Below are positions 9,183-17,716 of a stretch of DNA of 64,000 nt, one piece after another (position 1 is the stretch's first letter; every line of letters starts with the position of its first letter). The position numbers were made by a program, and so were the translations under genes. The stretch lies in the NCBI GenBank assembly GCA_947594835.1, contig CANQEH010000004.1:62001-126000 (forward strand), written 5' to 3'. Below the pieces are notes generated by a model. The model ran no database searches, was not told the DNA's origin, and saw only the letters and a program-made list of their open reading frames with translations. The stretch is from an uncultured Acetatifactor sp. (GTDB taxonomy: Bacteria; Bacillota; Clostridia; Lachnospirales; Lachnospiraceae).

Positions 9183-10355
9183 TCACGGGGCCTGGCGATC
9201 TGACACTTCTTCCTCACACCGCGCTGCCAAAGAACAGCTTTCTTCCGACCAGCTCAGATTGCCTGTCAGCTTTTCGCCTGCCAGCTTTTCGCCTGCCAGC
9301 TTTTCGTAGACGGCGCTCTCCTCCGGCCCGCAGGATAAATAGGCTTCGCATATCCGGGCGATCTCCTTCTCATCTGCCAACAGGTCAGCCGCGATCTTCT
9401 GTGGGGATTCGCCCCTTTGCAGCTTGCTGCCGACAAGATGGATCATAAGTTCCTGTTTTCCCTGGATAAGTCCCCGCACAAGGCCTCGCTCCATGCCCTG
9501 GGCAAGGCCACGTTCTATGCCATCCTCCAAGCCCTCCTCATACCGCACTGCCAAAGCGTCGTCCATGTTAAACTGGGTAAACAGCATATTCTCTACCTCC
9601 GTCCCATGCTTCGTGACAAACTCTGCAAAGATTCCCTCCCGGATGCAGTCCTTGATGGCAAGGGTCACCGACGCATCCCGGTTCATCCCATCTTCCATGT
9701 AGCGTCTCACCCGCTCGATAAACCAGGAGTACTCATACAGCGGCATACATTCCCCCAGGAGCTTGTGCCCCACCGGGAGGTTGATATTGATCATCTTTAT
9801 TTTTAATTCTAGCATGGGTTCTTTTGTTTTGGCAATATATGCATCCGAAAGTTTTAATACTGTTTCTCTAGGTACGGGCTTTGCCCCGTTGTAGAATAAA
9901 TAGAACTCCGGCGTGGGGATGGGGATGAGTTTTTCCCGGTAGAGATCCTGGTTTTTCAGCAGTTTTTCCATGGTGCGGCCATAGTACAGGATACTCCGCA
10001 GGGGCATATTCTGGTTCACGGTGGACTGGTGCTCGCTGATGACCAATACCCTGTCTTTCACGAGAAATCCCAGATCATTTTTTCGGGCCAGGAACAGCAC
10101 GCCCTCCAGGGTAGCAATCTCGATGTCCTCCGGGGCTGTCTTTTCGCCGGAGAGAGCAGTATACAATTTGGCAGCGTTTTCCGGCTCGCTGAAAACGGCA
10201 GTAAACACATCGGATTTTAATTCCCGGTTGGATAGGGTTTTCGGGTTATCGCCAGGCTTTTCTGCCGACTTGCTCCTTGGCTTCTCTTCTGGTTGTCCTT
10301 TCAGCTTGTCTCTCGGCTCCTTTAATAGCCGCTTTTCTAACTTTTCTTCTGTCAT
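9183..10355 (-). CDS. Rpn-family recombination-promoting nuclease (PD-(D/E)XK)
   Basis: 390 residues. Residues about 45-260 match the Rpn/transposase_31-like PD-(D/E)XK nuclease fold: NDLGFLV supplies the catalytic Asp and VLVISEHQS the E-x-Q pair, then PLRSILYYGR and PTPEFYLFYNG. Such proteins cleave DNA and promote RecA-independent recombination; the family is often multi-copy and fast-evolving. The ends are unusual: the N-terminus is a lysine/glutamate-rich low-complexity stretch (KLKGQPEEKPRSKSAEKP) and the C-terminus carries short EKLAG repeats. The middle has glycine-arginine repeats (GLEDGIERGLAQGMERGL), typical of the family. It has its own promoter at 10460-10488. A second, broken member lies at 51150. 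Confidence 0.85.
   Translation of the reverse strand: MTEEKLEKRLLKEPRDKLKGQPEEKPRSKSAEKPGDNPKTLSNRELKSDVFTAVFSEPENAAKLYTALSGEKTAPEDIEIATLEGVLFLARKNDLGFLVKDRVLVISEHQSTVNQNMPLRSILYYGRTMEKLLKNQDLYREKLIPIPTPEFYLFYNGAKPVPRETVLKLSDAYIAKTKEPMLELKIKMININLPVGHKLLGECMPLYEYSWFIERVRRYMEDGMNRDASVTLAIKDCIREGIFAEFVTKHGTEVENMLFTQFNMDDALAVRYEEGLEDGIERGLAQGMERGLVRGLIQGKQELMIHLVGSKLQRGESPQKIAADLLADEKEIARICEAYLSCGPEESAVYEKLAGEKLAGEKLTGNLSWSEESCSLAARCEEEVSDRQAP
9263..9308. repeat. Three-copy 15-bp tandem repeat in the Rpn gene tail
   Basis: Near-identical 15-bp units containing CAGCTTTTCGCCTGC repeat three times in frame. They encode the GEKLA repeats near the C-terminus, a candidate slippage tract that could change tail length without shifting frame. 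Confidence 0.7.
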
Positions 10356-10748
10356 AGGCAGACTCCTCCTGTGAAAATGGATTTTAATCTTGAAAAATGC
10401 CGCAGAACTGCGTGATAGATACGATCGGTCAGAATGTCCGATTTTTCAATGACAGACTCATTATAACAGGATAAAGCCGCTTTGTCCAGCCTTCTTTTGG
10501 CCTTATTGCATCCTTTCGCGCTTTTCTTTCACTTTGGGAAAATGTCACAGATTTCATATCAGCTGTATCATTTATTCTTCGCGTTCTCCCCGCCCGGTCG
10601 GCTGCAAGGAACTCCGGCGCTGTGCCAACACTGGGAAACTGGACGAGACGGTTTTGCACCGCCTTATCCACAAGATTTTGATGGGCAGGGCCAGGAAGGC
10701 AGACGGCCAGAATGAGACGTTTCCTTGGCTGTCCTCCGACAGATGGAA
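10356..10748. other. Intergenic region between the Rpn gene and the ABC permease
   Basis: 393 bp with the Rpn promoter at 10460-10488 and otherwise no gene I can support. A minus-strand open frame crosses it from inside the permease gene, but in a shadow frame. No terminator with a clear T-tract was found for the permease. Confidence 0.5.
10460..10488 (-). promoter_or_regulatory. Promoter of the Rpn-family gene
   Basis: -35 TGGACA (10483-10488), 17-bp spacer, -10 TATAAT (10460-10465), about 105 bp before the Rpn start at 10355. Confidence 0.7.
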
Positions 10749-11441
10749 TCAATATAATTCTGGCACTTTCTTTTTGAAGATAAACAAAGCTGCTGCAAAC
10801 GTAACGACAGAGACCAAAAGGATTTGCAGCAAGGATTCCCGATTCGTTTCGTTTTTGCTGATAATGACTTGCCGGAACACAATGACAAGCAAAGAGGTTA
10901 CGATTGCAGCCGGAACAGATTTTCGTATCATTCCAATGATGAACGGCCATAGCGACAGCACCATACATACAACTACCATGGTGATTGCCATGGGTATCCA
11001 TGTCTGAAGCATGGAGATTTGGAAGGTTCCCTCCAGCACATCAAAAAATCTGTCCGCAAACACAATATAAGCGCTGCAGCAAACATAGCCAGCCGCCATG
11101 GAAAGCGCTGTATAAACCATAATGATCGCCAGTTTGCTGGCAATCAATTTCATCCGGTTCAAAGGATAGGAAAACAGAATTGTCATTGTCCGCTGCTCAT
11201 ACTCTCCAATGACCAGCCGGGCCGTTAAAACCGACGAGTACACAAGGAAAATCAAGGACAACAGTAAGCCAATCACAAGATATGTACTTTCAAACGTGTC
11301 TTTGGTCTGTTCCGGGTCTGTCATGCTGTCCCACAAAGATACGGTGATGAACAGTATGCTGAAAAGAATTGCGGCAACCGTAAAAATAACAGTTCGAGCC
11401 ATCCCAAATTTTTTTAACTCCAATTTCATCAGATGTGCCAT
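10749..11441 (-). CDS. ABC-2 type permease (BcrB-like)
   Basis: About 230 residues with six predicted membrane segments, ending IFKKKVPELY. Together with the upstream ATPase it forms a BcrAB/lantibiotic-immunity-type exporter that would move antimicrobial peptides or lipid-linked drugs out of the membrane; the substrate is inferred only from family. I choose the ATG at 11441 (MAHLMKLELKKF) because GGAGATTAAA gives good spacing; the ATG at 11453 has no ribosome-binding site. Unusually, 177 bp separate it from the ATPase gene, filled by four hairpins. A sequence 14-22 nt upstream of this start is complementary to one hairpin loop. The gene is AT-richer than its surroundings. Confidence 0.85.
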   Translation of the reverse strand: MAHLMKLELKKFGMARTVIFTVAAILFSILFITVSLWDSMTDPEQTKDTFESTYLVIGLLLSLIFLVYSSVLTARLVIGEYEQRTMTILFSYPLNRMKLIASKLAIIMVYTALSMAAGYVCCSAYIVFADRFFDVLEGTFQISMLQTWIPMAITMVVVCMVLSLWPFIIGMIRKSVPAAIVTSLLVIVFRQVIISKNETNRESLLQILLVSVVTFAAALFIFKKKVPELY

Positions 11442-11454
11442 TTTAATCTCCATT

Positions 11455-11611
11455 CCGGAGCGTTTACGCGACGGGGCGATGGAGAAAAAACTGTAAATAC
11501 AGTTTGCGAATGCGATTTCTCATCTGCCATCAAAGCAATTTGTGACGCTCCGGCACAAATTGCCAAACGAAGTTATTTCGTTTTGAGAAACAATAAGCTA
11601 TCGAGCTTATT
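11455..11611 (-). promoter_or_regulatory. Structured intergenic RNA region with loop complementary to the permease leader
   Basis: Four hairpins stand in a row: 11592-11611 (AATAAGCT stem), 11565-11583 (AAACGAA stem), 11535-11563 (GCAATTTGTG stem, 10 bp) and 11488-11505 (AAACTGTA stem). In the minus-strand RNA the last is followed by a U-run, so it resembles a weak terminator. The 9-nt loop of the 11535-11563 hairpin, CCGGAGCGT, is exactly complementary to ACGCTCCGG at 11455-11463, just before the permease ribosome-binding site. This could be an attenuator with a pseudoknot, or an inserted repeat element. The base pairing is seen; the function is inference. Confidence 0.6.
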
Positions 11612-11618
11612 TTTCACA

Positions 11619-12536
11619 CTATTTCCTCTCCTCCATAAGTTGGAAGAAATAATCTTCCAGAGTGTCCTGCTTGCGCCCTAAGCTTTCTAAACCAACGCCA
11701 TTTTCAATGAGCAATTTTGATAAATCTTTGCCGGAAATGTCTGAATCATAAATCCGGATGAACTCTTTGTCCAATACGCTGAAATTTGTAATGCCCATCT
11801 GTTCCAGTAAAGCTGCTGCATGAGCTGCATGATCCACTTGTAAACTGATATACTCCGTCTGATGCTTATGAATTTCCTCGATGGACAGTTCTGTCAGTAA
11901 TTTTCCGTGCTGAATCATTCCAATCGTATCGGCAATCAACTCCACCTCGGACAAGATGTGGCTGGAAATAAAAATGGTCGTTCCGTCTTCCCGGTTTAAC
12001 CGCTGGAACAGGTTCCGCATTTCACGGATGCCTTCCGGGTCTAATGCGTTGATGGGTTCGTCTAAAATCAGAAATTCTGGACGTGCAAGAATCGCTCTTG
12101 CGATTGCGAGCCGCTGTTTCATACCTAAGGAATAATGGCGAATTTGTTTTCCCTCAACATTTTGCAAATCCACCATCTGCAAAACCTCGTCTATCCGCTC
12201 TTTATTTGGAAAGCCCATGTATTCGCAATGCAACTCCAAATTCTGGCGCGCTGTTAGTTTCTCATAAAAATATGGATTTTCAATGATAGACCCTGTCTTC
12301 TTGAAAATCTCATAGCTATGGTCGGTCACTTTTTCGCCAAAGAGATAAACCTCCCCGGCATCTGGCTGAATCAGGTTTAACATCATTTTCATGACGGTGC
12401 TTTTCCCTGCTCCATTCGGCCCGACAAAGCCATAAACAGCCCCTTTGGGAATATGGATATCCACCTCGTTTACAACGGTATTTCCTTTGTAGGATTTTCG
12501 CAGCCCTGCGGTTTCCATGATATAATCCATTTTCAA
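11619..12536 (-). CDS. ABC transporter ATP-binding protein (BcrA-like)
   Basis: About 305 residues. It has Walker A GPNGAGKST, the BcrA-type signature YSLGMKQRLAIA in place of LSGGQ, Walker B FLILDEP and a C-terminal extension typical of bacitracin/lantibiotic exporters. It should drive the permease encoded downstream. The start is uncertain: GGGAGG lies 7 nt before a TTG at 12536, 13-14 nt before an ATG at 12530, and the far ATG at 12563 has a poor site. It follows the histidine kinase by about 75 bp, so the order RR-HK-ATPase-permease looks like one operon. Regulation by the adjacent two-component pair is likely, as in Bce/Bcr-type modules. Confidence 0.88.
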   Translation of the reverse strand: MKMDYIMETAGLRKSYKGNTVVNEVDIHIPKGAVYGFVGPNGAGKSTVMKMMLNLIQPDAGEVYLFGEKVTDHSYEIFKKTGSIIENPYFYEKLTARQNLELHCEYMGFPNKERIDEVLQMVDLQNVEGKQIRHYSLGMKQRLAIARAILARPEFLILDEPINALDPEGIREMRNLFQRLNREDGTTIFISSHILSEVELIADTIGMIQHGKLLTELSIEEIHKHQTEYISLQVDHAAHAAALLEQMGITNFSVLDKEFIRIYDSDISGKDLSKLLIENGVGLESLGRKQDTLEDYFFQLMEERK

Positions 12537-12610
12537 ACTGTATTCCTCCCGTACAGCTTTCATGATACAAAACAGACTTCTCTTTTCTCTGCCTGAAATC
12601 TAACTTTTTT

Positions 12611-13531
12611 CTAACTTTTCAAAACAACCGTGAAAACTGTCTGCTCATTCTGGATACTGTGAACCTGCAATTCCGCCCCTATCTGTACAGAAAGATTTTT
12701 TGCAATCGCCAACCCCAGACCGTTTCCTGATGATTTTGGAGCGGTTGTATAATTTCTTATAAAAATTTGCTTTTGCTGCCGCGATGACATTCCTTTTCCA
12801 TGATCCTCTATTTCAATGACGCTTTTCCCTTTTCCTGCGGTAAGCCGCAGGGCAATATACCTGCCGTCACCGCCATGCCGGATTGCGTTGTCTATCAGGT
12901 TTTTCAAAATACGCTGCAAGGCATCCCGGTCTGTGTCTGCATAGACCGGCGCAGCCGGTATCTGGATATCCACTTCAAATTTCTGCTTTTCAAGCAGATC
13001 ATAATATTCCAGAATGGTATCCTGGCATACTCTTGAAATATTCTCCTTTTGCAGCTTCAGAGGCAGGTCGCCGGAAGCAATTTTAGACATTGTAAAGTAG
13101 TCGTTTATCGTTGTGATCAAATCATCGGCTTTGCGGTCAATTTTGACGGCCATCGTATGAATGACCTCCGGCGCCGATAAATCACCTGCTTTCGCGGCCA
13201 GCATCTCACTGTTTCCTTTCAGCACGGCAAGAGGAGTCCGAATATCATGTGAGATATTTGTCAGGACCTGTGCCATTGCTTTCTGGGCTTGTTCAAATTC
13301 TGACTTCTTTTCATAAAAATCCTGAAGCAAGGTATTGATCGCAGCCCCCAATTTTTTGATGCAGACGTGATCGGCAGGAAGAAGAACAAAGCCATTTTCC
13401 AAAGCAATAGAAAGTGTTTCCAGCCTGTGGCTGATGTAACTGATTTCCTTTTCCAACTTCTTATACTGTATTCTCTGCCATACGAAAGCGACCAGAAAAG
13501 CAGCTGAAAAAGAGGCAAACAGGATCCACAT
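12611..13531 (-). CDS. Sensor histidine kinase with short N-terminal sensor
   Basis: 306 residues. One membrane segment (about residues 2-18), a coiled-coil-like linker, a dimerisation domain with the phospho-acceptor motif NISHDIRTPL (about 95), and an ATPase domain with NLIDNAIRHG, DHGKGM and GNGLGLAIAK. The short sensor has no sizeable extracellular loop, as in kinases that sense through a partner transporter. Its ATG abuts the stop codon of the response regulator (TAAATG), indicating translational coupling. The neighbouring ABC transporter is the likely target and perhaps also the sensory partner. Confidence 0.9.
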   Translation of the reverse strand: MWILFASFSAAFLVAFVWQRIQYKKLEKEISYISHRLETLSIALENGFVLLPADHVCIKKLGAAINTLLQDFYEKKSEFEQAQKAMAQVLTNISHDIRTPLAVLKGNSEMLAAKAGDLSAPEVIHTMAVKIDRKADDLITTINDYFTMSKIASGDLPLKLQKENISRVCQDTILEYYDLLEKQKFEVDIQIPAAPVYADTDRDALQRILKNLIDNAIRHGGDGRYIALRLTAGKGKSVIEIEDHGKGMSSRQQKQIFIRNYTTAPKSSGNGLGLAIAKNLSVQIGAELQVHSIQNEQTVFTVVLKS

Positions 13532-14224
13532 TTATTTATCCTCCATCTTGTAACCGATTCCCCACAAGGTCTTAATATAGATCGTTGTATCCTCCTCACC
13601 GTCTTTCAGCTTCAGGCGCAGCCGGTTGATATGCGTATTCAGCACGTTCTCATTTCCAAAATACGGCTCCTTCCAAATAAGTTCATACAGGCGTTCTTTT
13701 GAAAAAGCTTGTCCCGGATGGGTTGCCAGCAAATACAAAATCTCAAATTCAATGGGAGTTAACTCAATCAGGATTCCTTTGCGGCTGACCGTATGGCTGA
13801 TTGGATCAATCTCTAAATCCTTAATTTTGGCGCCCGTACCGCCTGGCATGGCCTGATAGGTTCTTGCCCGGCGGATATTGGCCTTCATTCTCGCCGTAAG
13901 TTCAATCAGAGAAAACGGCTTGACCACATAATCATCGGCTCCCAGATTCAATCCCATTGCTTTATCCGTATCATTGTCTTTTGCAGTGATTATGATAATT
14001 GGGATTGTGCTGACCTGCCGGATGGCCTTAATGATCTCCATACCGCTCATATCCGGCAGCATAAGGTCTATGAGCGCAAGAGCATATTCATCGTAATTTT
14101 TGATCGCGTGAACAGCGGTTTTCCCATCGCGAAAGGGAAACACTTGAAATTCTCCTGATAAATAGTCTTTCACCATGCCTCTGATTTCTTCGTCATCCTC
14201 AATCAATATAATTTTACTTTCCAT
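13532..14224 (-). CDS. OmpR-family response regulator
   Basis: 230 residues. The receiver domain has IEDDEE acidic residues, phospho-acceptor Asp in LIDLMLPDMSG (about 54), the Thr in IIITAKD and the Lys in YVVKPFS. The C-terminal winged helix ends IKTLWGIGYKMEDK. It is the first gene of a four-gene operon with the histidine kinase and ABC transporter and likely activates transport genes on antibiotic or peptide stress. The ATG at 14224 follows GGGGGCAATCGCG. Like the other three genes it is AT-richer than the flanking core genes, suggesting acquisition as a unit. Confidence 0.92.
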   Translation of the reverse strand: MESKIILIEDDEEIRGMVKDYLSGEFQVFPFRDGKTAVHAIKNYDEYALALIDLMLPDMSGMEIIKAIRQVSTIPIIIITAKDNDTDKAMGLNLGADDYVVKPFSLIELTARMKANIRRARTYQAMPGGTGAKIKDLEIDPISHTVSRKGILIELTPIEFEILYLLATHPGQAFSKERLYELIWKEPYFGNENVLNTHINRLRLKLKDGEEDTTIYIKTLWGIGYKMEDK

Positions 14225-14390
14225 CGCGATTGCCCCCTGTCTCTTTTCCTGCCCTCAACAGGCTTTTCTGCGTTCTTTGGAATCAGCCGGACAGTCCCCG
14301 TTTCCCGCCAGTTTCCTTCCTGTCAGGCAGTCTATATTGCCCTCGAATTTTCGTAGTATCATTCTTTTTTTAGAATACCTGACGAACAAT

Positions 14391-14440
14391 ATAAAACAGG
14401 CACTATGAAAAGAAAAATTCTTTGATAGTGCCTGTCTTTC
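14391..14440 (-). terminator. Terminator after thiN (usable in both directions)
   Basis: CAGGCACTAT (14397-14406) pairs perfectly with ATAGTGCCTG (14425-14434), followed on the minus strand by TTTTAT. It ends the clpC-thiN transcript and separates it from the AT-rich two-component/ABC island. On the plus strand it is followed by TCTTT. Confidence 0.8.
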
Positions 14441-14471
14441 CCTCTATGTCTTATCTCTAAACGGGCTGGCC

Positions 14472-15113
14472 TCATCGGTTCCATTTTCCCAGCCCTTCTC
14501 TCGGAAAGACGATCAGCAGCGTGCCGGAAGCAACGGAGATCCTGCTTTCTTTTCCGATAAATTCATTGCTGACGCCCAGGGGGAAGGTATTGGTCAAAAC
14601 GGCTTGATCCAGTTCATACTTTAACCCCTGCAGGCAGACGCCCTCTGATTTTTCCGAATAAGAGAACACAGACACATAACCGGAAGCCGCCCTGTCAAAG
14701 GTGAGCTCCCGGTTGGTGATCGCAGTGACGACGCTGCCGTGATCGGCCAGAAAGCCCCGCCTGCCGTTTTCTGCAAGAAAGGCCAGCACTTGAAGATTTG
14801 CCAGCGTGTGATCTATGCGCCCGCCTGTGGCGCAGGAAAGATAGAAATCGGAATACCCCGCCTTGATCCCCTCACGAACCGCCGCAAGCATATCCGTATC
14901 GTCCTTCTCGGCGCTTAACGGGATCACATTGCCGTGCTGCGGCAGGGCGTTCAGGGAATCAAAATCCCCGATCACAAGGTCTGCACGGATCCCTGCCTGC
15001 TCCAGATAGCGCAGCCCGGCGTCGGCGGCTATGACAAAATCGTCTGCTGCGGGCTGAAAATCAATCCCGCAGCTTTCGCCCGCCCCCACGATATAACAGA
15101 TCCCCTTCTTCAT
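14472..15113 (-). CDS. thiN: Thiamine diphosphokinase
   Basis: Transfers pyrophosphate from ATP to thiamine, giving thiamine diphosphate in the cytosol. 213 residues, the usual length. Visible motifs are VGAGE near the N-terminus, AADAGLRYL, DLVIGDFDSL, KDDTDMLAAV and the C-terminal binding region LPLGVSNEF-like (FPLGVSNEF). The ATG at 15113 is preceded by AGAGGACGGGAC. It lies 35 bp behind clpC on the same strand and is probably cotranscribed with it, ending at the terminator at 14391. No thiamine riboswitch is seen here. Confidence 0.93.
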   Translation of the reverse strand: MKKGICYIVGAGESCGIDFQPAADDFVIAADAGLRYLEQAGIRADLVIGDFDSLNALPQHGNVIPLSAEKDDTDMLAAVREGIKAGYSDFYLSCATGGRIDHTLANLQVLAFLAENGRRGFLADHGSVVTAITNRELTFDRAASGYVSVFSYSEKSEGVCLQGLKYELDQAVLTNTFPLGVSNEFIGKESRISVASGTLLIVFPREGLGKWNR

Positions 15114-15148
15114 GTCCCGTCCTCTGTCCTTCCACTCCCTCTGCCGCT

Positions 15149-17611
15149 TCAGCGCCCTGCCTGCGCTTCCTTCGGTTTTACCGTAAACGTCACTTTCCCG
15201 TTTTTAAACCCTGCGGATACCACGTCCCCGGGCTGGATCTTCTTGGAGAGAATCTCCTCCGCCAGCGCGTCCTCCACCACAGACTGGATCGCCCGCTTAA
15301 GCGGCCTTGCCCCCATCTTGTTGTCCGCGTATCTGTCCACCAGGTGCTCCTTTAAGGAGGCCGTCAGGGTCAGCTTGATGTCCATCTGGGATTCGCAGCG
15401 CTTGTACAGGTCGGACGCCAGCAGGTTGACAATGGCCTTCATGTTTTCCTTGTCCAGCTGATGGAAGACGATGATGTCGTCGATCCGGTTGATAAACTCC
15501 GGCTTAAAGCTTTTCTTGACCTCCTCCATCACGCCGGACTTCATCTTCTCATAGTCCCGCTTGACGTCGCTGCCGGTGGAAAAGCCCAGATTTTTGGGAT
15601 CCACAATGCGCTGGGCGCCTGCGTTGGAGGTCATGATGAGCACGGTATTCTTAAAGCTGACCTTCCGGCCCTTGGAGTCCGTGATATGGCCGTCGTCCAG
15701 CACCTGCAGCAGGATGTTGAACACATCCGGATGGGCCTTCTCGATCTCGTCAAACAGCACCACGGAATACGGGTTGCGCCGCACCTTCTCGCTGAGCTGT
15801 CCGCCCTCCTCAAAGCCCACATAGCCGGGCGGCGAGCCGATCATCTTGGACACGGAGTGGCCCTCCATGTACTCGGACATATCTACCCGGATAATGGCGT
15901 CCTCGGAGCCGAACATGGCCTCCGCCAGCGCCTTGGAGAGCTCTGTCTTTCCCACGCCGGTGGGCCCCAGGAACAGGAAGGAACCGATGGGACGCCTGGG
16001 ATCCTTCAGCCCTACCCGGCCCCTGCGCATGGCCTTTGCCACTGCGGCTACCGCCTCCTCCTGGCCGATGACCCGCTTGTGCAGGATTCCCTCCAGCTTT
16101 AAAAGCCGCTCGCTTTCCTTCTGGGCCAGCTTCTGCACCGGGATCTTGGTCCACATGGCTACCACTTCCGCGATCTCGTTCTCGCCCACAACAGATTTCC
16201 GGCTCAGTTCCTGGCTTTCCAGACGTTTTTCCATGCGCTGGTATTTTTTCACCAGTTCATCCTGATTGTGTTTGATCTCCGCCGCCTGGGAGAAGGCTTC
16301 CATGCGGATGGAACGCTCAATCTGCTGATCCATCTTCTTAATCTGATCTAACAGTTCCTTCTGCTTATCCGGCATATCCATGGCTTTGAGACGGATGCTG
16401 GCCGCCGCTTCGTCGATCAGGTCGATGGCCTTATCCGGCAGGTTCCTGTCGTTGATATACCGGGCGGAGAGACGCACCGCAGCGTCCACCGCTTCCGGAG
16501 TGATGACCACCTTGTGGTGTTCCTCATACTTCCCCTTGATGCCCTCTAAGATGCGGATAGCCTCCTCCTCTGTGGGCTCCTCCACGTTGACGGGCTGGAA
16601 GCGCCGCTCCAGGGCAGCGTCTTTTTCGATATACTTGCGGTACTCGGCGATGGTGGTGGCGCCGATCATCTGCAGTTCCCCCCTGGCCAGGGAAGGCTTT
16701 AAGATGTTGGAAGCGTCGATTGCCCCCTCTGCGCCGCCGGCGCCGATAATGGTGTGCAGCTCATCCAGAAACAGGATCACGTTTCCGTCGTCGATGACTT
16801 CCTTGATCACCTTCTTGATCCGCTCTTCAAATTCCCCGCGGTATTTGCTGCCCGCCACCATGCCGGAGAGATCCAGCGTCAGCACCCGCTTTTCCTTGAC
16901 GGTAGAAGGCACCTGCCCCGCCACAATGCGCAGCGCCAGCCCTTCCACCACCGCCGTCTTTCCCACGCCGGGTTCCCCGATGAGGCAGGGATTGTTTTTG
17001 GTGCGGCGGCTTAAGATCTGGATCAGGCGGCGGATCTCATCTTCCCTGCCGATCACAGGATCCAGCTTTCCCTCCCGGGCCATGGCGGTCAGATCGCGGC
17101 TGTACTGGCTCAAGGTGGTAGGCTTTGCGCGGCCGGACGCCTTCCGCCCCAGGTCTTCCTTGTACAGATTCCCGTCCTGGCCGATGGAGATCAGGGTGTC
17201 TACATAGATTTTCTGTACGTTGACTCCGATGGTATTCAACAGCCTGACCGCTACGTTTTCCCCCTCTTTGATGAGGGCCATCAGAATGTGCTCCGTCCCC
17301 GTGGCCTTCTGGCCGAACCGGGCCGCCTGCCTGTGCGCTTCCTCCAGCACCTTCCGGGCTCTTGGGGAATAGCCCTCCCGCTCCCGCAGGCTCACGCCGT
17401 TTTCAAAGGCGATCAGCTCCTGTATCATATCCAGTACCTGGGATACATTCACACCGTTGTCCGTCAGGACCTTATTGGCTACGCTGCCCGGCACCTTCAA
17501 CAGCCCCACCAGGATGTGCTCCGTACCCACATATCCCTGCTTCAGGCTTTTGGCACACCTGGCCGCCTGCTGCAGGGCCTCCCTTGCCTTATCGGTAAAC
17601 TGTGACTGCAT
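15149..17611 (-). CDS. clpC: ATP-dependent Clp protease ATP-binding subunit ClpC
   Basis: An 820-residue Hsp100 unfoldase that feeds substrates to ClpP. The N-terminal repeat domain covers residues 1-145. The first AAA module has [13 protein letters not shown] (about 210). A coiled-coil middle domain with UVR-like [17 protein letters not shown] follows. The second AAA module has [14 protein letters not shown], and the tail KPKEAQAGR is basic. The ATG at 17611 follows GGAGAGGAG. In many Firmicutes clpC lies in the ctsR-mcsA-mcsB-clpC operon; here those neighbours are absent, and upstream is an unrelated SH3 protein with its own terminator. No CtsR-like heptad repeat was identified. Confidence 0.95.
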   Translation of the reverse strand: MQSQFTDKAREALQQAARCAKSLKQGYVGTEHILVGLLKVPGSVANKVLTDNGVNVSQVLDMIQELIAFENGVSLREREGYSPRARKVLEEAHRQAARFGQKATGTEHILMALIKEGENVAVRLLNTIGVNVQKIYVDTLISIGQDGNLYKEDLGRKASGRAKPTTLSQYSRDLTAMAREGKLDPVIGREDEIRRLIQILSRRTKNNPCLIGEPGVGKTAVVEGLALRIVAGQVPSTVKEKRVLTLDLSGMVAGSKYRGEFEERIKKVIKEVIDDGNVILFLDELHTIIGAGGAEGAIDASNILKPSLARGELQMIGATTIAEYRKYIEKDAALERRFQPVNVEEPTEEEAIRILEGIKGKYEEHHKVVITPEAVDAAVRLSARYINDRNLPDKAIDLIDEAAASIRLKAMDMPDKQKELLDQIKKMDQQIERSIRMEAFSQAAEIKHNQDELVKKYQRMEKRLESQELSRKSVVGENEIAEVVAMWTKIPVQKLAQKESERLLKLEGILHKRVIGQEEAVAAVAKAMRRGRVGLKDPRRPIGSFLFLGPTGVGKTELSKALAEAMFGSEDAIIRVDMSEYMEGHSVSKMIGSPPGYVGFEEGGQLSEKVRRNPYSVVLFDEIEKAHPDVFNILLQVLDDGHITDSKGRKVSFKNTVLIMTSNAGAQRIVDPKNLGFSTGSDVKRDYEKMKSGVMEEVKKSFKPEFINRIDDIIVFHQLDKENMKAIVNLLASDLYKRCESQMDIKLTLTASLKEHLVDRYADNKMGARPLKRAIQSVVEDALAEEILSKKIQPGDVVSAGFKNGKVTFTVKPKEAQAGR

Positions 17612-17645
17612 AGTTTTCTCCTCTCCAAAATGCTCCTCACTCTGA

Positions 17646-17680
17646 TAAAGGGGACACTCCTGTTTAAGAGTATCCCCTCT
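17646..17680 (-). terminator. Terminator of the SH3-protein gene
   Basis: Minus-strand GGGGATACTC (17668-17677), loop, GAGTGTCCCC (17650-17659), then TTTAT. One mismatch in the stem. It lies between the SH3 gene and clpC. Confidence 0.7.
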
Positions 17681-17716
17681 CCCACTGCCCTATTCCGATT
17701 TTGCCGCAATTTCCCG

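Noticed and set aside
10429-11001. Minus-strand frame of 190 codons overlapping the BcrB-like permease
   Set aside because: It is a shadow of the permease frame. The permease has a coherent membrane-protein sequence and a ribosome-binding site; this frame has His/Cys-rich noise.
15461-17207. Long plus-strand frames opposite clpC
   Set aside because: Antisense shadows of a highly conserved ATPase gene with clear motifs on the minus strand.
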